A stretch of DNA of 51,943 bases from Neobacillus niacini (GTDB lineage Bacteria > Bacillota > Bacilli > Bacillales > Cytobacillaceae). The position numbers were made by a program, and so were the translations under genes. Below, in pieces: positions 35,417 to 44,506 of the stretch (within the stretch, counting starts at the first letter, position 1; the number at the start of each line of letters is the position of its first letter). The stretch spans positions 1-51,943 of the forward strand of contig NZ_BAWM01000041.1 in the NCBI RefSeq assembly GCF_000759675.1, given 5' to 3'. The notes under the pieces were generated by a model. It searched no databases, was not told where the DNA came from, and saw only the letters and a list, made by a program, of their open reading frames with translations.

Positions 35417-36246
35417 AAAATTACTTGAAGCTCGTAAACTTCGAACTTAACCGTATTACGAAACTATTTGCAGTCTTACTAGGTATCACATTTGTCACTC
35501 AAATTGTAGGAGTTATTGTGGTATCAAGAGATTATCTAAACATGGCTAATGAAAAACTCTATGAAGAAATGATGTCAAAAGCAGTGTTTCTGGAATCTTT
35601 CGGTCAAATGAGCTTTTTACAGATAGTAAAAAGCGTATGGTTTGTTGGTCCAATCGCGTTATGTATCGCTGGTGTTGCATTCTACATCTTTATCATTTGG
35701 TATCGTGATTGGGTTGGAAAGAACACATTTATTTACCGATTATTAATGCTCCCAACAACAAGATTGAATATTTTCTATGCAAAGATTACCAATATCCTAA
35801 TCATGACATTTGGTTTAGTCGCATTTCAACTCATTATACTACCAATCGAGATGCTGGTTATGAAAGGCATGGTGCCTAATGAATTTAGAACGGATATGTC
35901 TGTGAAAGAAATTGTGAACAGCATGCCTGAATTAACTATCATTATTCCAAATAGCGTTATTGAACTTATCTTATATTATGGAGCGGGATTGTTGGTTGTA
36001 TCCATTCTATTTACCGCGATCTTAATGGAAAGAAGTTTCAGATGGAAAGGGATTTTTGCTGGCCTTATCTATAGTGCTTTAGCTGTAGTTGTATTGATTT
36101 CGCCATTACTTTTACAAGAGTTTGTTCTAAATGGTTTTTTCTATCCGATTGAATTGCTTGTGCTTGAAATCGTAATGGGATTAATTGTTCTTGCGGCATC
36201 TATTTGGATGAGTGGATTCTTATTAATGAAAAAGATTACCGTATAA
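35413..36246 (+). CDS. ABC transporter permease subunit
   Basis: A 277-residue integral membrane protein with about six helices (for example 15-35, 72-93, 131-150, 195-215, 222-245, 250-272) and a large extracytoplasmic segment after helix 1 and between helices 3 and 4. No motif identifies the substrate. ATGA overlap with the ATPase gene shows translational coupling and supports one transporter. Confidence 0.82.
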   Translation: MKNYLKLVNFELNRITKLFAVLLGITFVTQIVGVIVVSRDYLNMANEKLYEEMMSKAVFLESFGQMSFLQIVKSVWFVGPIALCIAGVAFYIFIIWYRDWVGKNTFIYRLLMLPTTRLNIFYAKITNILIMTFGLVAFQLIILPIEMLVMKGMVPNEFRTDMSVKEIVNSMPELTIIIPNSVIELILYYGAGLLVVSILFTAILMERSFRWKGIFAGLIYSALAVVVLISPLLLQEFVLNGFFYPIELLVLEIVMGLIVLAASIWMSGFLLMKKITV

Positions 36247-36258
36247 GGAGTGTTTAAC

Positions 36259-37479
36259 ATGAAAAAGTACTGGAAATTTGCCGCAATCATCATTGTTATT
36301 GTGCTTAGCATTGGAACTTTCTATGTGAATTCTGCTACGTCAGCGAAACAATACCCAGAGTTTGTTATCCAAACACATAGCGGTGATGCAGATGAGATTA
36401 AACCATTAGTGTTGGAGGGATCTTATACAGATACTACCTCTATGAATTATGTGAGTACGAACTTAAAAATCACCGCGGACGGATCTACATACAATAGTCG
36501 TTCCTTTCTAGATCAGGTAATCGGACAGCCTCCGACTGTGGTCAAGGAATTACAGGAAGAATATCGTACCTTCATGCGAGGAAAGGATCACTTGGTTGAC
36601 TTGTTTTTTGAGAATAATCAGGTTCTGGCTTATGCAGATGTAAATTATAAGATGGGTTCGTTAAGGTCGCGTGATTTTAAGTTTGATATATCTGTGTTAA
36701 ACAAAGAGGATGGGAACATAAACTCCTTCACGATGGAGGTTCCAGATGGTGGAGAACTGGAGTATGTTTTTGTAGAGGATGTACAGATGGTTAAGGATGA
36801 GTTAACCCTTATCACCCAAAACACGATGAGAAATAATGATGAATTCTATGATGAAAAACATATCTATACAATTAATATGGCTAATCAAAAAATAAGCAAC
36901 CACAAAGCCATTAATCAGGTTCCTGAAGGGCAAGATGATACCCGTATCGACGTACAATTAATTAGAACAAGTCCTACAAAAGCGAATGAACATCTTATCA
37001 TTGTAAAAACGGAAAAAAAAGTGATTGAAGATTCGGAGTCTATAAGAGAAGAGGTTATCAATCAGGAAATTATTTCCTACAATTTAGAAACAAAAGAAAA
37101 GGAAAAAATAAATGTGCCAGAATTGCGATTAGATGAGAACCAACTTAGCTTCTTTGATGGTTCTACTATTTATTTCATGACATTAGAAGGGCAAGAGCTC
37201 GTAGTAACACCTTATAGTTTAGTAGACGATCAAGTTGGTCAAGCATTTAGTATCCATCTATTCGGTGAAGAGGATATTGTGCATGGCCAACTGACAATCG
37301 TAAAAGACGGTAAACTTTATCTTGCTTCCTCACAAATGAATTCAAACATAAATGCGGATGTGATTGTTGCAGACGTGAAAACAGGTGAAATACTTTTTAA
37401 AGGTCAATTAGCCTTAGAAGATTCATCGAATGAACATGGGAATTTCGAGTTATATATGCATGAAATGTTTGTGAATTAG
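36259..37479 (+). CDS. secreted or membrane-anchored protein of the ABC operon
   Basis: The protein of about 406 residues has an N-terminal signal-anchor helix (about residues 5-23, ending TFYVNSATSA) and a long extracellular region rich in beta strands, with no cysteine lipobox. No family is recognised. AAGGAG 8 nt before ATG 36259 sets the start. It follows the permease by 12 nt, so it likely senses or assists the transporter outside the membrane, as accessory proteins of Ytr-type operons are thought to do. Confidence 0.7.
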   Translation: MKKYWKFAAIIIVIVLSIGTFYVNSATSAKQYPEFVIQTHSGDADEIKPLVLEGSYTDTTSMNYVSTNLKITADGSTYNSRSFLDQVIGQPPTVVKELQEEYRTFMRGKDHLVDLFFENNQVLAYADVNYKMGSLRSRDFKFDISVLNKEDGNINSFTMEVPDGGELEYVFVEDVQMVKDELTLITQNTMRNNDEFYDEKHIYTINMANQKISNHKAINQVPEGQDDTRIDVQLIRTSPTKANEHLIIVKTEKKVIEDSESIREEVINQEIISYNLETKEKEKINVPELRLDENQLSFFDGSTIYFMTLEGQELVVTPYSLVDDQVGQAFSIHLFGEEDIVHGQLTIVKDGKLYLASSQMNSNINADVIVADVKTGEILFKGQLALEDSSNEHGNFELYMHEMFVN

Positions 37480-37595
37480 GATTATAGGCAGGGGCGTTCG
37501 GTTCTTTCCTTCTTTCAAGGGTGTAAATGAAGCAGGATTACCGTCACTTCTGGAGCACGGATTGTAGTAAATCTCTCTTTCTAGAAAAAAAGAGG

Positions 37596-38147
37596 ATGGT
37601 AGATGTGAAAACAAAATTAAATAAATCCATTTTTTTAGAGAATGTTGCTCAATGTATAAATGAAAAAAAGATAAATGAGGTTTATGTGGAATATAACAAG
37701 AAGTTGTACAGACTGGCACTTTCCTATGTGAAAGATAGGTATTTAGCGGAAGACCTTGCTCATGAAATTCTTGTGAAGTGTTATCTAACTCGTGAAAAGT
37801 TTAACGGGGATAGTTCCTTTCATTCATGGATGTATCGAATTGCTAGCAATCATTGTATCGATTTTTTACGAAAAGCTTACCGTCATCGGGATTTTCTGTA
37901 TGAAGATTTAGAGCTGTTTAACAATGAGGAAGTGTGTACACCTGAATCTGAGGTTTTAAACATTTGTGATAAAGAAGAACTCAGAAACAAATTAAGACTG
38001 CTACCTTCAAAGTATGAAGAGGTCATTACGCTCTACTACTTTAAGGACCAATCTTTGAAAGAAATCGAAAATCATTTGAATATAAAGCTTTCGACAATAA
38101 AAACAAGGTTGTTTCGGGCCAAGCGGATGTTGAGGGAGATGTATTAG
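37596..38147 (+). CDS. ECF-type RNA polymerase sigma factor
   Basis: Region 2 is NKKLYRLALSYVKDRYLAED with the -10 contact helix SFHSWMYRIASNHCIDFLRK; region 4 is LRLLPSKYEEVITLYYFKDQ followed by SLKEIENHLNIKLSTIKTRL, the usual helix-turn-helix. The length fits ECF sigma factors. Start is uncertain: ATG 37527, ATG 37596 and GTG 37605 are in frame, with AGAGG nearest to the last two. No anti-sigma gene follows; the preceding secreted protein could take that role, which is inference only. Confidence 0.8.
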   Translation: MVDVKTKLNKSIFLENVAQCINEKKINEVYVEYNKKLYRLALSYVKDRYLAEDLAHEILVKCYLTREKFNGDSSFHSWMYRIASNHCIDFLRKAYRHRDFLYEDLELFNNEEVCTPESEVLNICDKEELRNKLRLLPSKYEEVITLYYFKDQSLKEIENHLNIKLSTIKTRLFRAKRMLREMY

Positions 38148-38226
38148 GATTTCCTTGATAGTTGTGTGTGCCGCATTACTTTTAATAACAATGAATTGAT
38201 TTAGCTAAGAATATCTTTAATAGAAC

Positions 38227-38262
38227 AAGGGAACCTCAAGATAATATGGAGTTCCCTTTTAT
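38227..38262 (+). terminator. terminator after the sigma factor gene
   Basis: AAGGGAAC (38227-38234) pairs with GTTCCCTT (38251-38258), with a possible extension CTC/GAG, then TTT. It lies 80 bp after the sigma gene stop. Confidence 0.65.
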
Positions 38263-38359
38263 CATTTCGAAAATCAACATTATCCTTTAACATAGCTAAA
38301 AATAAAAATGAACCACCTCGGATGAGTCAAATTAATGGTTTATATACATATTTTGCACC

Positions 38360-38385
38360 CTGTTGATTGTAGCGGAAATCAACAG
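38360..38385. other. isolated hairpin in the sigma-ygaE gap
   Basis: CTGTTGATT (38360-38368) and AATCAACAG (38377-38385) form a perfect 9-bp stem. The rest of the 320-bp gap between 38148 and 38470 holds only the two terminators listed; no ORF is seen. Confidence 0.4.
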
Positions 38386-38416
38386 AGCCATTTAACCAGC
38401 TGAAAAATAAAAAAAT

Positions 38417-38470
38417 AAGAGGGGCATCCAAAGGTCAGTAACCTGACTTTTTGGACAGCCCCTTCTTTTT
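38417..38470 (-). terminator. ygaE terminator
   Basis: AAGAGGGGC (38417-38425) pairs with GCCCCTTCTT (38458-38467), with inner pairing of AAAGGTCAG to CTGACTTT. A- and T-runs on both sides make it bidirectional; it starts directly after the ygaE stop. Confidence 0.85.
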
Positions 38471-39583
38471 TCATTCCATTTCCTTCTGTTCAATGGTTAC
38501 TTCATTATGATGAAATGAATGAAAGCTTGTTATCAATGTATCAAGATGTTCAACCTGCTCCCCGTAATCAATAATGGAAGAAATAATTTGCATGGTATGA
38601 TAAAGATGGGGATCATCTTGATCCGCAAAAAGCTTCTGGTGAGCTAAGAAGAGGTCAAATAGTTCCTTTTTATTAATACAGATATTTGTCTCACTATCTA
38701 ACGGTGTTGGTACTTTGCCAATAAATCTAAGCATTAATTGCTCATGATGATAGATAACACTGTCGAGCTGCTCTTGAATTGACTGTTGAAAGATTTCTGG
38801 CAGATGAAGCATTTCATTTTCAAATCTATGAAGTTTTTTTAATGTATCAAGTGCCCTTTTGGCAGCGGATGTCATTTGCCTGAAGATCACCAGTTTTCTT
38901 GACTTTTCTAAACTATTCTTCTTGAAATAGCTTCTTTCTTCTTTATACATTAAATAAAACTGACCTATTTTAATTAAATTGTCTTTTAATTTTTCAATAT
39001 CAGCTTTTAGAAGATTATGGTCGAAGTCATGTCGAGTACTTAATCGTATCCAACGAATAATTTCTTCTGTTGTCCCTGATATTTTAAAATAAAGCTTATT
39101 CTCGTATTTAGGCGGGAGAAAAACCAGGTTGACAACAAAGGCTGAAAAAACCCCAATCATAATGGTGGAAAAGCGAATTCCTGCAAATGGAATAAAGTCA
39201 GTACCAGGGGTTTCCATAATTGAAACTAACGTAACAAGTGAAAGTCCGATGGTGTTTTCAATTTTTAATTTAAGGTTAATAATAATAACAATAATAGCAG
39301 CTAAACCAATGATGATTAAATGGTTTCCTAATAGAAGGACAAAAATGACGGCAAGTATTGCACCAATTAAATTCCCTTGTATTTGTTCAACAATCGTTAA
39401 AAAAGAACGATAAATCGTTGGCTGAATCGCAAAGATTGCGGCAATGCCTGCCAATACAGGAGAGGGTGAGTGCAGCAGCTGTGCTAAGTAAAGTGATAAG
39501 ACAATTGCAATTCCCGTTTTAAAAATGCGGGCACCTAACTTCATTCCAAATGGTTTCCTTTCAAATTTAAGTGATTTGTACAT
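38471..39583 (-). CDS. ygaE: FUSC/ArAE-like membrane protein YgaE
   Basis: A 370-residue protein: an N-terminal region with at least five membrane helices (about 15-150) containing the FUSC-type PTIYRSFLTIVEQIQGNLIGAI segment, and a long cytoplasmic helical C-terminal part with coiled-coil character. Family members export aromatic acids or are of unknown role. Position before gsaB matches B. subtilis except that gltA is inserted between them here. Confidence 0.82.
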   Translation of the reverse strand: MYKSLKFERKPFGMKLGARIFKTGIAIVLSLYLAQLLHSPSPVLAGIAAIFAIQPTIYRSFLTIVEQIQGNLIGAILAVIFVLLLGNHLIIIGLAAIIVIIINLKLKIENTIGLSLVTLVSIMETPGTDFIPFAGIRFSTIMIGVFSAFVVNLVFLPPKYENKLYFKISGTTEEIIRWIRLSTRHDFDHNLLKADIEKLKDNLIKIGQFYLMYKEERSYFKKNSLEKSRKLVIFRQMTSAAKRALDTLKKLHRFENEMLHLPEIFQQSIQEQLDSVIYHHEQLMLRFIGKVPTPLDSETNICINKKELFDLFLAHQKLFADQDDPHLYHTMQIISSIIDYGEQVEHLDTLITSFHSFHHNEVTIEQKEME

Positions 39584-39698
39584 AGTTTACTCAGTTAATG
39601 AACAATTACGTACTATACAGGGATTAAAACATTTTATCAAGAGATATTATATGAATTTAATTAAGTTATAGTTAAAGATATTTTCTAATACGAAAAAA

Positions 39699-39727
39699 AG
39701 AACGCCCGCCTAAAAGCGGACGTTCTC
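39699..39727 (-). terminator. gltA terminator
   Basis: AGAACG-C-CCGC and GCGG-A-CGTTCT form a stem with one mismatch, followed on the minus strand by a T-run of seven. It lies 8 nt after the gltA stop. Confidence 0.8.
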
Positions 39728-39734
39728 TTATTAA

Positions 39735-42700
39735 TCATTCCGTAGATACAGCTGGATCAGCTTGTTCTTTTACTGGAACAATTTGAATAAAGTGATCTTC
39801 TGGGTTAGTGAGTAATGCACGAAGCAGATTTGCTTCTTCTGTCTGTCCGTCGCTTGCCAGTAAATCTGTATATTTACCAAGAAGCTCATTCACATCTTTT
39901 TTCCCATTTTTGCTTAAATTCATGACTGAAACTTTAGCACCTTTAGCAATCCTTCTCATAATTGCTTCTGCCGTTAAACCGACTTCAGGCTGTTGGCGAA
40001 CATAAACGACACCACCGGTCATTCCAGCGCAAATCCATGGACCTGGGTCTCCTAAAACTAATCCCCGACCGTTCGTCATATATTCAAATGCAAATCCTTT
40101 AATATTCGCATTGGCACCAATATTTCCAGTCTCTTTTTCAGGAATAGGCTGCTTCACAAAACCGCCGACGATTAAATCAGCTCCAGAAAGACGTATCCCT
40201 GCTCGGGCATCGGCATTACCCTGGGCTACTAGAAGACCTTTTTGTGCACCATACCCGAAACCTTTTCCAACAGAACCATTATAATAAATTCCATTTTTTC
40301 CTTTAGACTTCAGAATAAAGATATTTCCGCCAAAAGAAGTTTTACCAACTCCATCTTGACCGCCGCCGTTAACAGTGATTTCAATACCTCCACTATTATA
40401 CGCTCCTAAGCCATTACCAGGAATCGAGCCATTCTTATACTTAAGCTGTACAGGAGGGAGCTGTTGATATGATCCATCAAGTCTTCCTCGAACACGGTGA
40501 CACGAAACTCTGCTTCCTAAGACGCGCTGTTCAGAGGTGACACTTTCAAATTCACGAGATGAATGTAATTGATCCACGCTTGCGTCTAAATACTCGGCAC
40601 CCGCAGCTACTTGCATTTGGACCTCTTGAAACGTCTTTGTTTCTTGTGTTTTTGTGAATTGGCTAATCTCTAGCGGCATTAATAGATGAGATAGGCTAAG
40701 TTTATTCTTACCTTTAACCTGCTCTAATAAATCAGAACGACCAACCGCATCCTGTAAATGTGTAATTCCTAGCGAAGCAGCCAGTGCTTTTAACTCACTT
40801 CCAAAGGATGAAAATAGATTCATGATTCCATTAACGGCTAAGTCAAGCTGACGTGGTACAAAACGGCGAAGTCCGTGTTCCTTTGCTTGAACTTCAGACT
40901 CAATTTGGGTAGCAATACCGACGTGACATGTGTCTAAATGACAGCCACGACAAGTTGTACAGCCGATTGCCAGCATGGATAAAGTTCCAAAGCCGACACG
41001 GTTTGCACCAAGGAGCATGACCTTCATGACATCCATGGCACTCTTCATGCCGCCATCTGCCCAAATTTCTACTTTATTACGGAGTCCGCTTTCAAGAAGG
41101 GCATTGTGTGCTGCTTTTACACCAATTTCAACTGGGAGCCCAACATGCTGAAGCGCATGGATTCTGGCAGCACCAGTACCGCCATCAAAACCGCTTAGTG
41201 TAATAATATCAGCCCCTGCTTTCGCAATACCAACAGCAATGGTTCCGATATTTGGTACTACAGGTACTTTTACTGCAATTTTCGCTTGGTCATTACCTGT
41301 TTTTAATTCTAGGATCATTTGTGCTAAATCTTCAATTGAATAAATATCATGGTTGTTTGATGGTGAAATTAAATCAGAACCAAGTGTTGCATTACGTGCA
41401 GCAGCAACCTTAGCTGTTACCTTCGAACCAGGTAAATGTCCACCTTCACCAGGCTTTGCACCTTGACCGATTTTAATTTCTAATAGATTAGAAGAATTTA
41501 AAAGCTCAGCGTTAACTCCAAATCGTCCAGAGGCAATCTGTTGTCCTCTTGTTTTTGGATATTTACCCAGCATATCCTTAATTTCGCCGCCTTCTCCATT
41601 AAGACTGACCATGTTAAGACGATCAGCACCTTCAGCGTAAGCTCTAAAGGCAATCTCATTCTGTGAACCAAATGACATGGAGGAAATAATAAATGGCAAA
41701 TCATGTTCTCCAACTGTAATGTCAACATCTGCTGGTGAAATTGCTTGACTGCTCTTCTTTAATTGAACTAAATGGCGAATGGTCGTTGGATTTTGCTCCT
41801 CCTGTTCGCTGATTTTATCTCGGTATGCACTGTAATCACCCGTTGTAGCAACTTCACCTATAGCCTTCCAAATACGTGGGAAGAGGTGGAAGGTTTTTCC
41901 GACTCTTTCCTTTTCATTTTGGTAATCCTCAGCTCTTGAAAAGGAATCATTCTTCATTGCTTCAAAATCATTCTCGATATCTTTAGAACCAAAGAAGTTC
42001 ACAATATTTAATACATTCGCAATATCTTCATGTAAGCCAATGCTTGAGTAAAGTCGACCATAGCCGCGTAGTTCATGAATCCCAATGGTTGATATTACTT
42101 TTTCTAGTCCCTTTGATAGCGCACCATAAAGATTAATTAGAGGTTGATTAGCATCATCAAGGACTGTCATGAACATGTAATAAGGGCTGATTAAATCTGC
42201 TCCTAAACCAAACACAGTTATCATGTCATGCAGCGAACGAATGGCTGCTGAGCGCAACACTAATGAACAATTTCTTCTTAATTCTGCCTTTACCAAAGCT
42301 TGATCAATAGCAGATGTAACTAAATGTGGATCAATCCAGTAAAAGTCTTCCTGATGTGCGTTTGCATCATCTAAAACTAACAGGGTCTTTCCTGAAAGAA
42401 CCGCTTGAACCACTTCATCTGAGATTCTTGTCAGAGCAGAATCAATATTCTCATCTTTCCTAAATGTTGTCGAAATAAAGGCGACAAGCTTTTCCTTTTG
42501 GAAATGCTGAACTACTTGATCAAAGCTAGGTTGACCTAAGGTTTCTGAGCAGCTATAACCAGCTTTACCCTCTAAAAGAAGGGGGGTGGTCAGCTCAAGA
42601 ACAGTTTCGGTTTTTTCATTAGTAAATAAATTAGGACGCTTTCCAATAATCACTCGCGTAGAAAAATGCTCCGTTTCACGGTCGCGGTCAATGGCCGGAT

Positions 42701-44204
42701 TTGTAACAACTGCTACACTTTCTTTGATATAATCCGCAATGTTTTTGCGCTCAGGATTAAGAGCTGCCAGTGGAGCGTCATGACCTAGGGAACGAATTGG
42801 CTCAACACCCTTTTCAGCCATTTGCTCGATTAATTGGATATGGTCTCTTTCCCAGCCAAATGCTTTATATTGTCCATTATGAATTTTGTCGGGATAATTC
42901 ATGGTAATTGTTTTTTCTAAAGATGGTACTTGTAAACGTAATCTTGCATCTTGTAGATTTAAGCGGTTTGTAAAACGATTATAAACCTCTTTCTGGAAGC
43001 GTCTCTGCTCGTAAACTTCTAATTTACTATCATTCCACTTAAAGCCGACTTTTTCACCAGGGGCTAATGGCTTAGGATCGTTTACATACTCACTAGAAGG
43101 AATGATACCTGGCTCAGAAGAAAATAAATAAGAAGTCTCGGTTTCAAGCATCCACAGCGGCCTAAGACCTAATGCATCTACGCTAAAAACAGCTTCATCT
43201 CCATACCTAGAAATAATTCCAGCTGGTCCTTGAGCAAAATGACCCCATGCTTCGCGAATATAAGTATATAAATCTTGTGAATCTTCAGAGTAGGCCTTAA
43301 TTTCATTGATAATTGGCGGGAATAAAAGGTCGATTGCCTCGAATAATGTATATCCTTCACGGCAAATTAATGTTTCCATCGTCCGGCTTAAATCTTGTGA
43401 GTCACTGCCATCCTTTACGAGTGGAACACCAATCATTCTTGCTTCGTCACGAAGCTTTGCAATCGTATTAATTTCTCCATTGTGGCCAAGCACACTAAAA
43501 GGCTGTACCCGGAAAAAACTTGATAGTGTGTTGGTAGAATAACGGTTATGACCGAGTGTTATAGTAGAGGCAACAATTGGACTAGCTAAATCCTTGTAAT
43601 AACGAGGGAGAATATCTCCGGCACCCATTACTTTATATACAGCATGATTTTGACTTAGAGACGCAACATGTACATGTTCATTGGTTTCTAAATCAATTAT
43701 CACTTCGAATAAGACCTTAGTTAATTCTTGCCCTGTTTTTTCAGAAAGGCAAGCAAATTGCCAGAAAACAGGATTTTCTTGGATGGCAATTGGACCTAAA
43801 GCACTTGAATCGGTTACTTGATTTGTTTCAAAAATGATATCTAAATCATAGTTTTGTAGTTTCTCAAGTAATTCTTGTTTAGTAGATAACCAGTTAGCCT
43901 TTTGGCTGATAAATACATGACCTACAGCAAAGCTCTCTTTGTCTACAAGTGATGGGTCTACCCCAGCACTTTGTAGTTTTTCTTTCCAAAGCGCTTTTGG
44001 AATATCTACATGAATCCCAACACCATCTCCCTCACCGTTAATAAAGCCAGCACGATGATTCATGGTAACTAAGGCATCTATGCAATCAAAAATGTTTTTT
44101 CTAGTAGGCAGCTTGTTTTTTTCAAGACATGCTACAATTCCGCAGGCATCGTGTTCATGTTTATGGAAATCTTTAAATAGGGAAGGGGTCCATCTTTTGG
44201 TCAT
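39735..44204 (-). CDS. gltA: glutamate synthase large subunit
   Basis: GltA converts glutamine and 2-oxoglutarate into glutamate. The 1489-residue protein has a short propeptide ending HDA before the nucleophilic Cys (residue 22, CGIVACLEKN), a class II amidotransferase domain to about 430, a central linker, the FMN synthase domain (KPGEGGHLPGSKVT, SGFDGGTGAARI), the [3Fe-4S] cysteines CTTCRGCHLDTCHVG near residue 1085 and a C-terminal beta-helix domain rich in glycine. It has normal length. The small subunit gltB does not follow, and the ATG has only a weak ribosome site. Confidence 0.95.
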   Translation of the reverse strand: MTKRWTPSLFKDFHKHEHDACGIVACLEKNKLPTRKNIFDCIDALVTMNHRAGFINGEGDGVGIHVDIPKALWKEKLQSAGVDPSLVDKESFAVGHVFISQKANWLSTKQELLEKLQNYDLDIIFETNQVTDSSALGPIAIQENPVFWQFACLSEKTGQELTKVLFEVIIDLETNEHVHVASLSQNHAVYKVMGAGDILPRYYKDLASPIVASTITLGHNRYSTNTLSSFFRVQPFSVLGHNGEINTIAKLRDEARMIGVPLVKDGSDSQDLSRTMETLICREGYTLFEAIDLLFPPIINEIKAYSEDSQDLYTYIREAWGHFAQGPAGIISRYGDEAVFSVDALGLRPLWMLETETSYLFSSEPGIIPSSEYVNDPKPLAPGEKVGFKWNDSKLEVYEQRRFQKEVYNRFTNRLNLQDARLRLQVPSLEKTITMNYPDKIHNGQYKAFGWERDHIQLIEQMAEKGVEPIRSLGHDAPLAALNPERKNIADYIKESVAVVTNPAIDRDRETEHFSTRVIIGKRPNLFTNEKTETVLELTTPLLLEGKAGYSCSETLGQPSFDQVVQHFQKEKLVAFISTTFRKDENIDSALTRISDEVVQAVLSGKTLLVLDDANAHQEDFYWIDPHLVTSAIDQALVKAELRRNCSLVLRSAAIRSLHDMITVFGLGADLISPYYMFMTVLDDANQPLINLYGALSKGLEKVISTIGIHELRGYGRLYSSIGLHEDIANVLNIVNFFGSKDIENDFEAMKNDSFSRAEDYQNEKERVGKTFHLFPRIWKAIGEVATTGDYSAYRDKISEQEEQNPTTIRHLVQLKKSSQAISPADVDITVGEHDLPFIISSMSFGSQNEIAFRAYAEGADRLNMVSLNGEGGEIKDMLGKYPKTRGQQIASGRFGVNAELLNSSNLLEIKIGQGAKPGEGGHLPGSKVTAKVAAARNATLGSDLISPSNNHDIYSIEDLAQMILELKTGNDQAKIAVKVPVVPNIGTIAVGIAKAGADIITLSGFDGGTGAARIHALQHVGLPVEIGVKAAHNALLESGLRNKVEIWADGGMKSAMDVMKVMLLGANRVGFGTLSMLAIGCTTCRGCHLDTCHVGIATQIESEVQAKEHGLRRFVPRQLDLAVNGIMNLFSSFGSELKALAASLGITHLQDAVGRSDLLEQVKGKNKLSLSHLLMPLEISQFTKTQETKTFQEVQMQVAAGAEYLDASVDQLHSSREFESVTSEQRVLGSRVSCHRVRGRLDGSYQQLPPVQLKYKNGSIPGNGLGAYNSGGIEITVNGGGQDGVGKTSFGGNIFILKSKGKNGIYYNGSVGKGFGYGAQKGLLVAQGNADARAGIRLSGADLIVGGFVKQPIPEKETGNIGANANIKGFAFEYMTNGRGLVLGDPGPWICAGMTGGVVYVRQQPEVGLTAEAIMRRIAKGAKVSVMNLSKNGKKDVNELLGKYTDLLASDGQTEEANLLRALLTNPEDHFIQIVPVKEQADPAVSTE

Positions 44205-44332
44205 ATATATTGGGCTTCAGGGACGTTCCTCTAAAGCCGCTTCACCTCCTATATAGGTTATTAGTGTGAGATTTGTTGCCACAAAAAGCGGGGGAAGATA
44301 GAAAAATTTATTGTAAGAAAAATAATAATCTT

Positions 44333-44444
44333 ATAGTATCATACGAATATTCAGAAATCAAATAATTATACAAATTTATGGATAGAAATATTAGGTAATA
44401 TTATGGCTAATAAGTGAGGAAAGGTTACAATGTAAACGTTTTCA
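44333..44444 (-). promoter_or_regulatory. gltA upstream region with cre site
   Basis: On the minus strand TTGATT (complement of 44356-44361) and TACTAT (44333-44338) are 17 bp apart and would start near 44326, giving a 5' leader of about 120 nt. TGTAAACGTTTTCA at 44431-44444 matches the CcpA cre consensus at every position and is centred about 110 bp upstream of that start. This 302-bp gap holds no ORF. A GltC-type site was not recognised. Confidence 0.5.
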
Positions 44445-44460
44445 AAGAGAAGAACAAAAT

Positions 44461-44485
44461 AAAGAGAGTGTAAACCACTCTCTTT
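44461..44485 (-). terminator. gsaB terminator
   Basis: AAAGAGAGTG (44461-44470) pairs with CACTCTCTTT (44476-44485) and is followed on the minus strand by a T-rich tract. Confidence 0.8.
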
Positions 44486-44506
44486 TAGTGTATAAAAAAT
44501 GTATAA

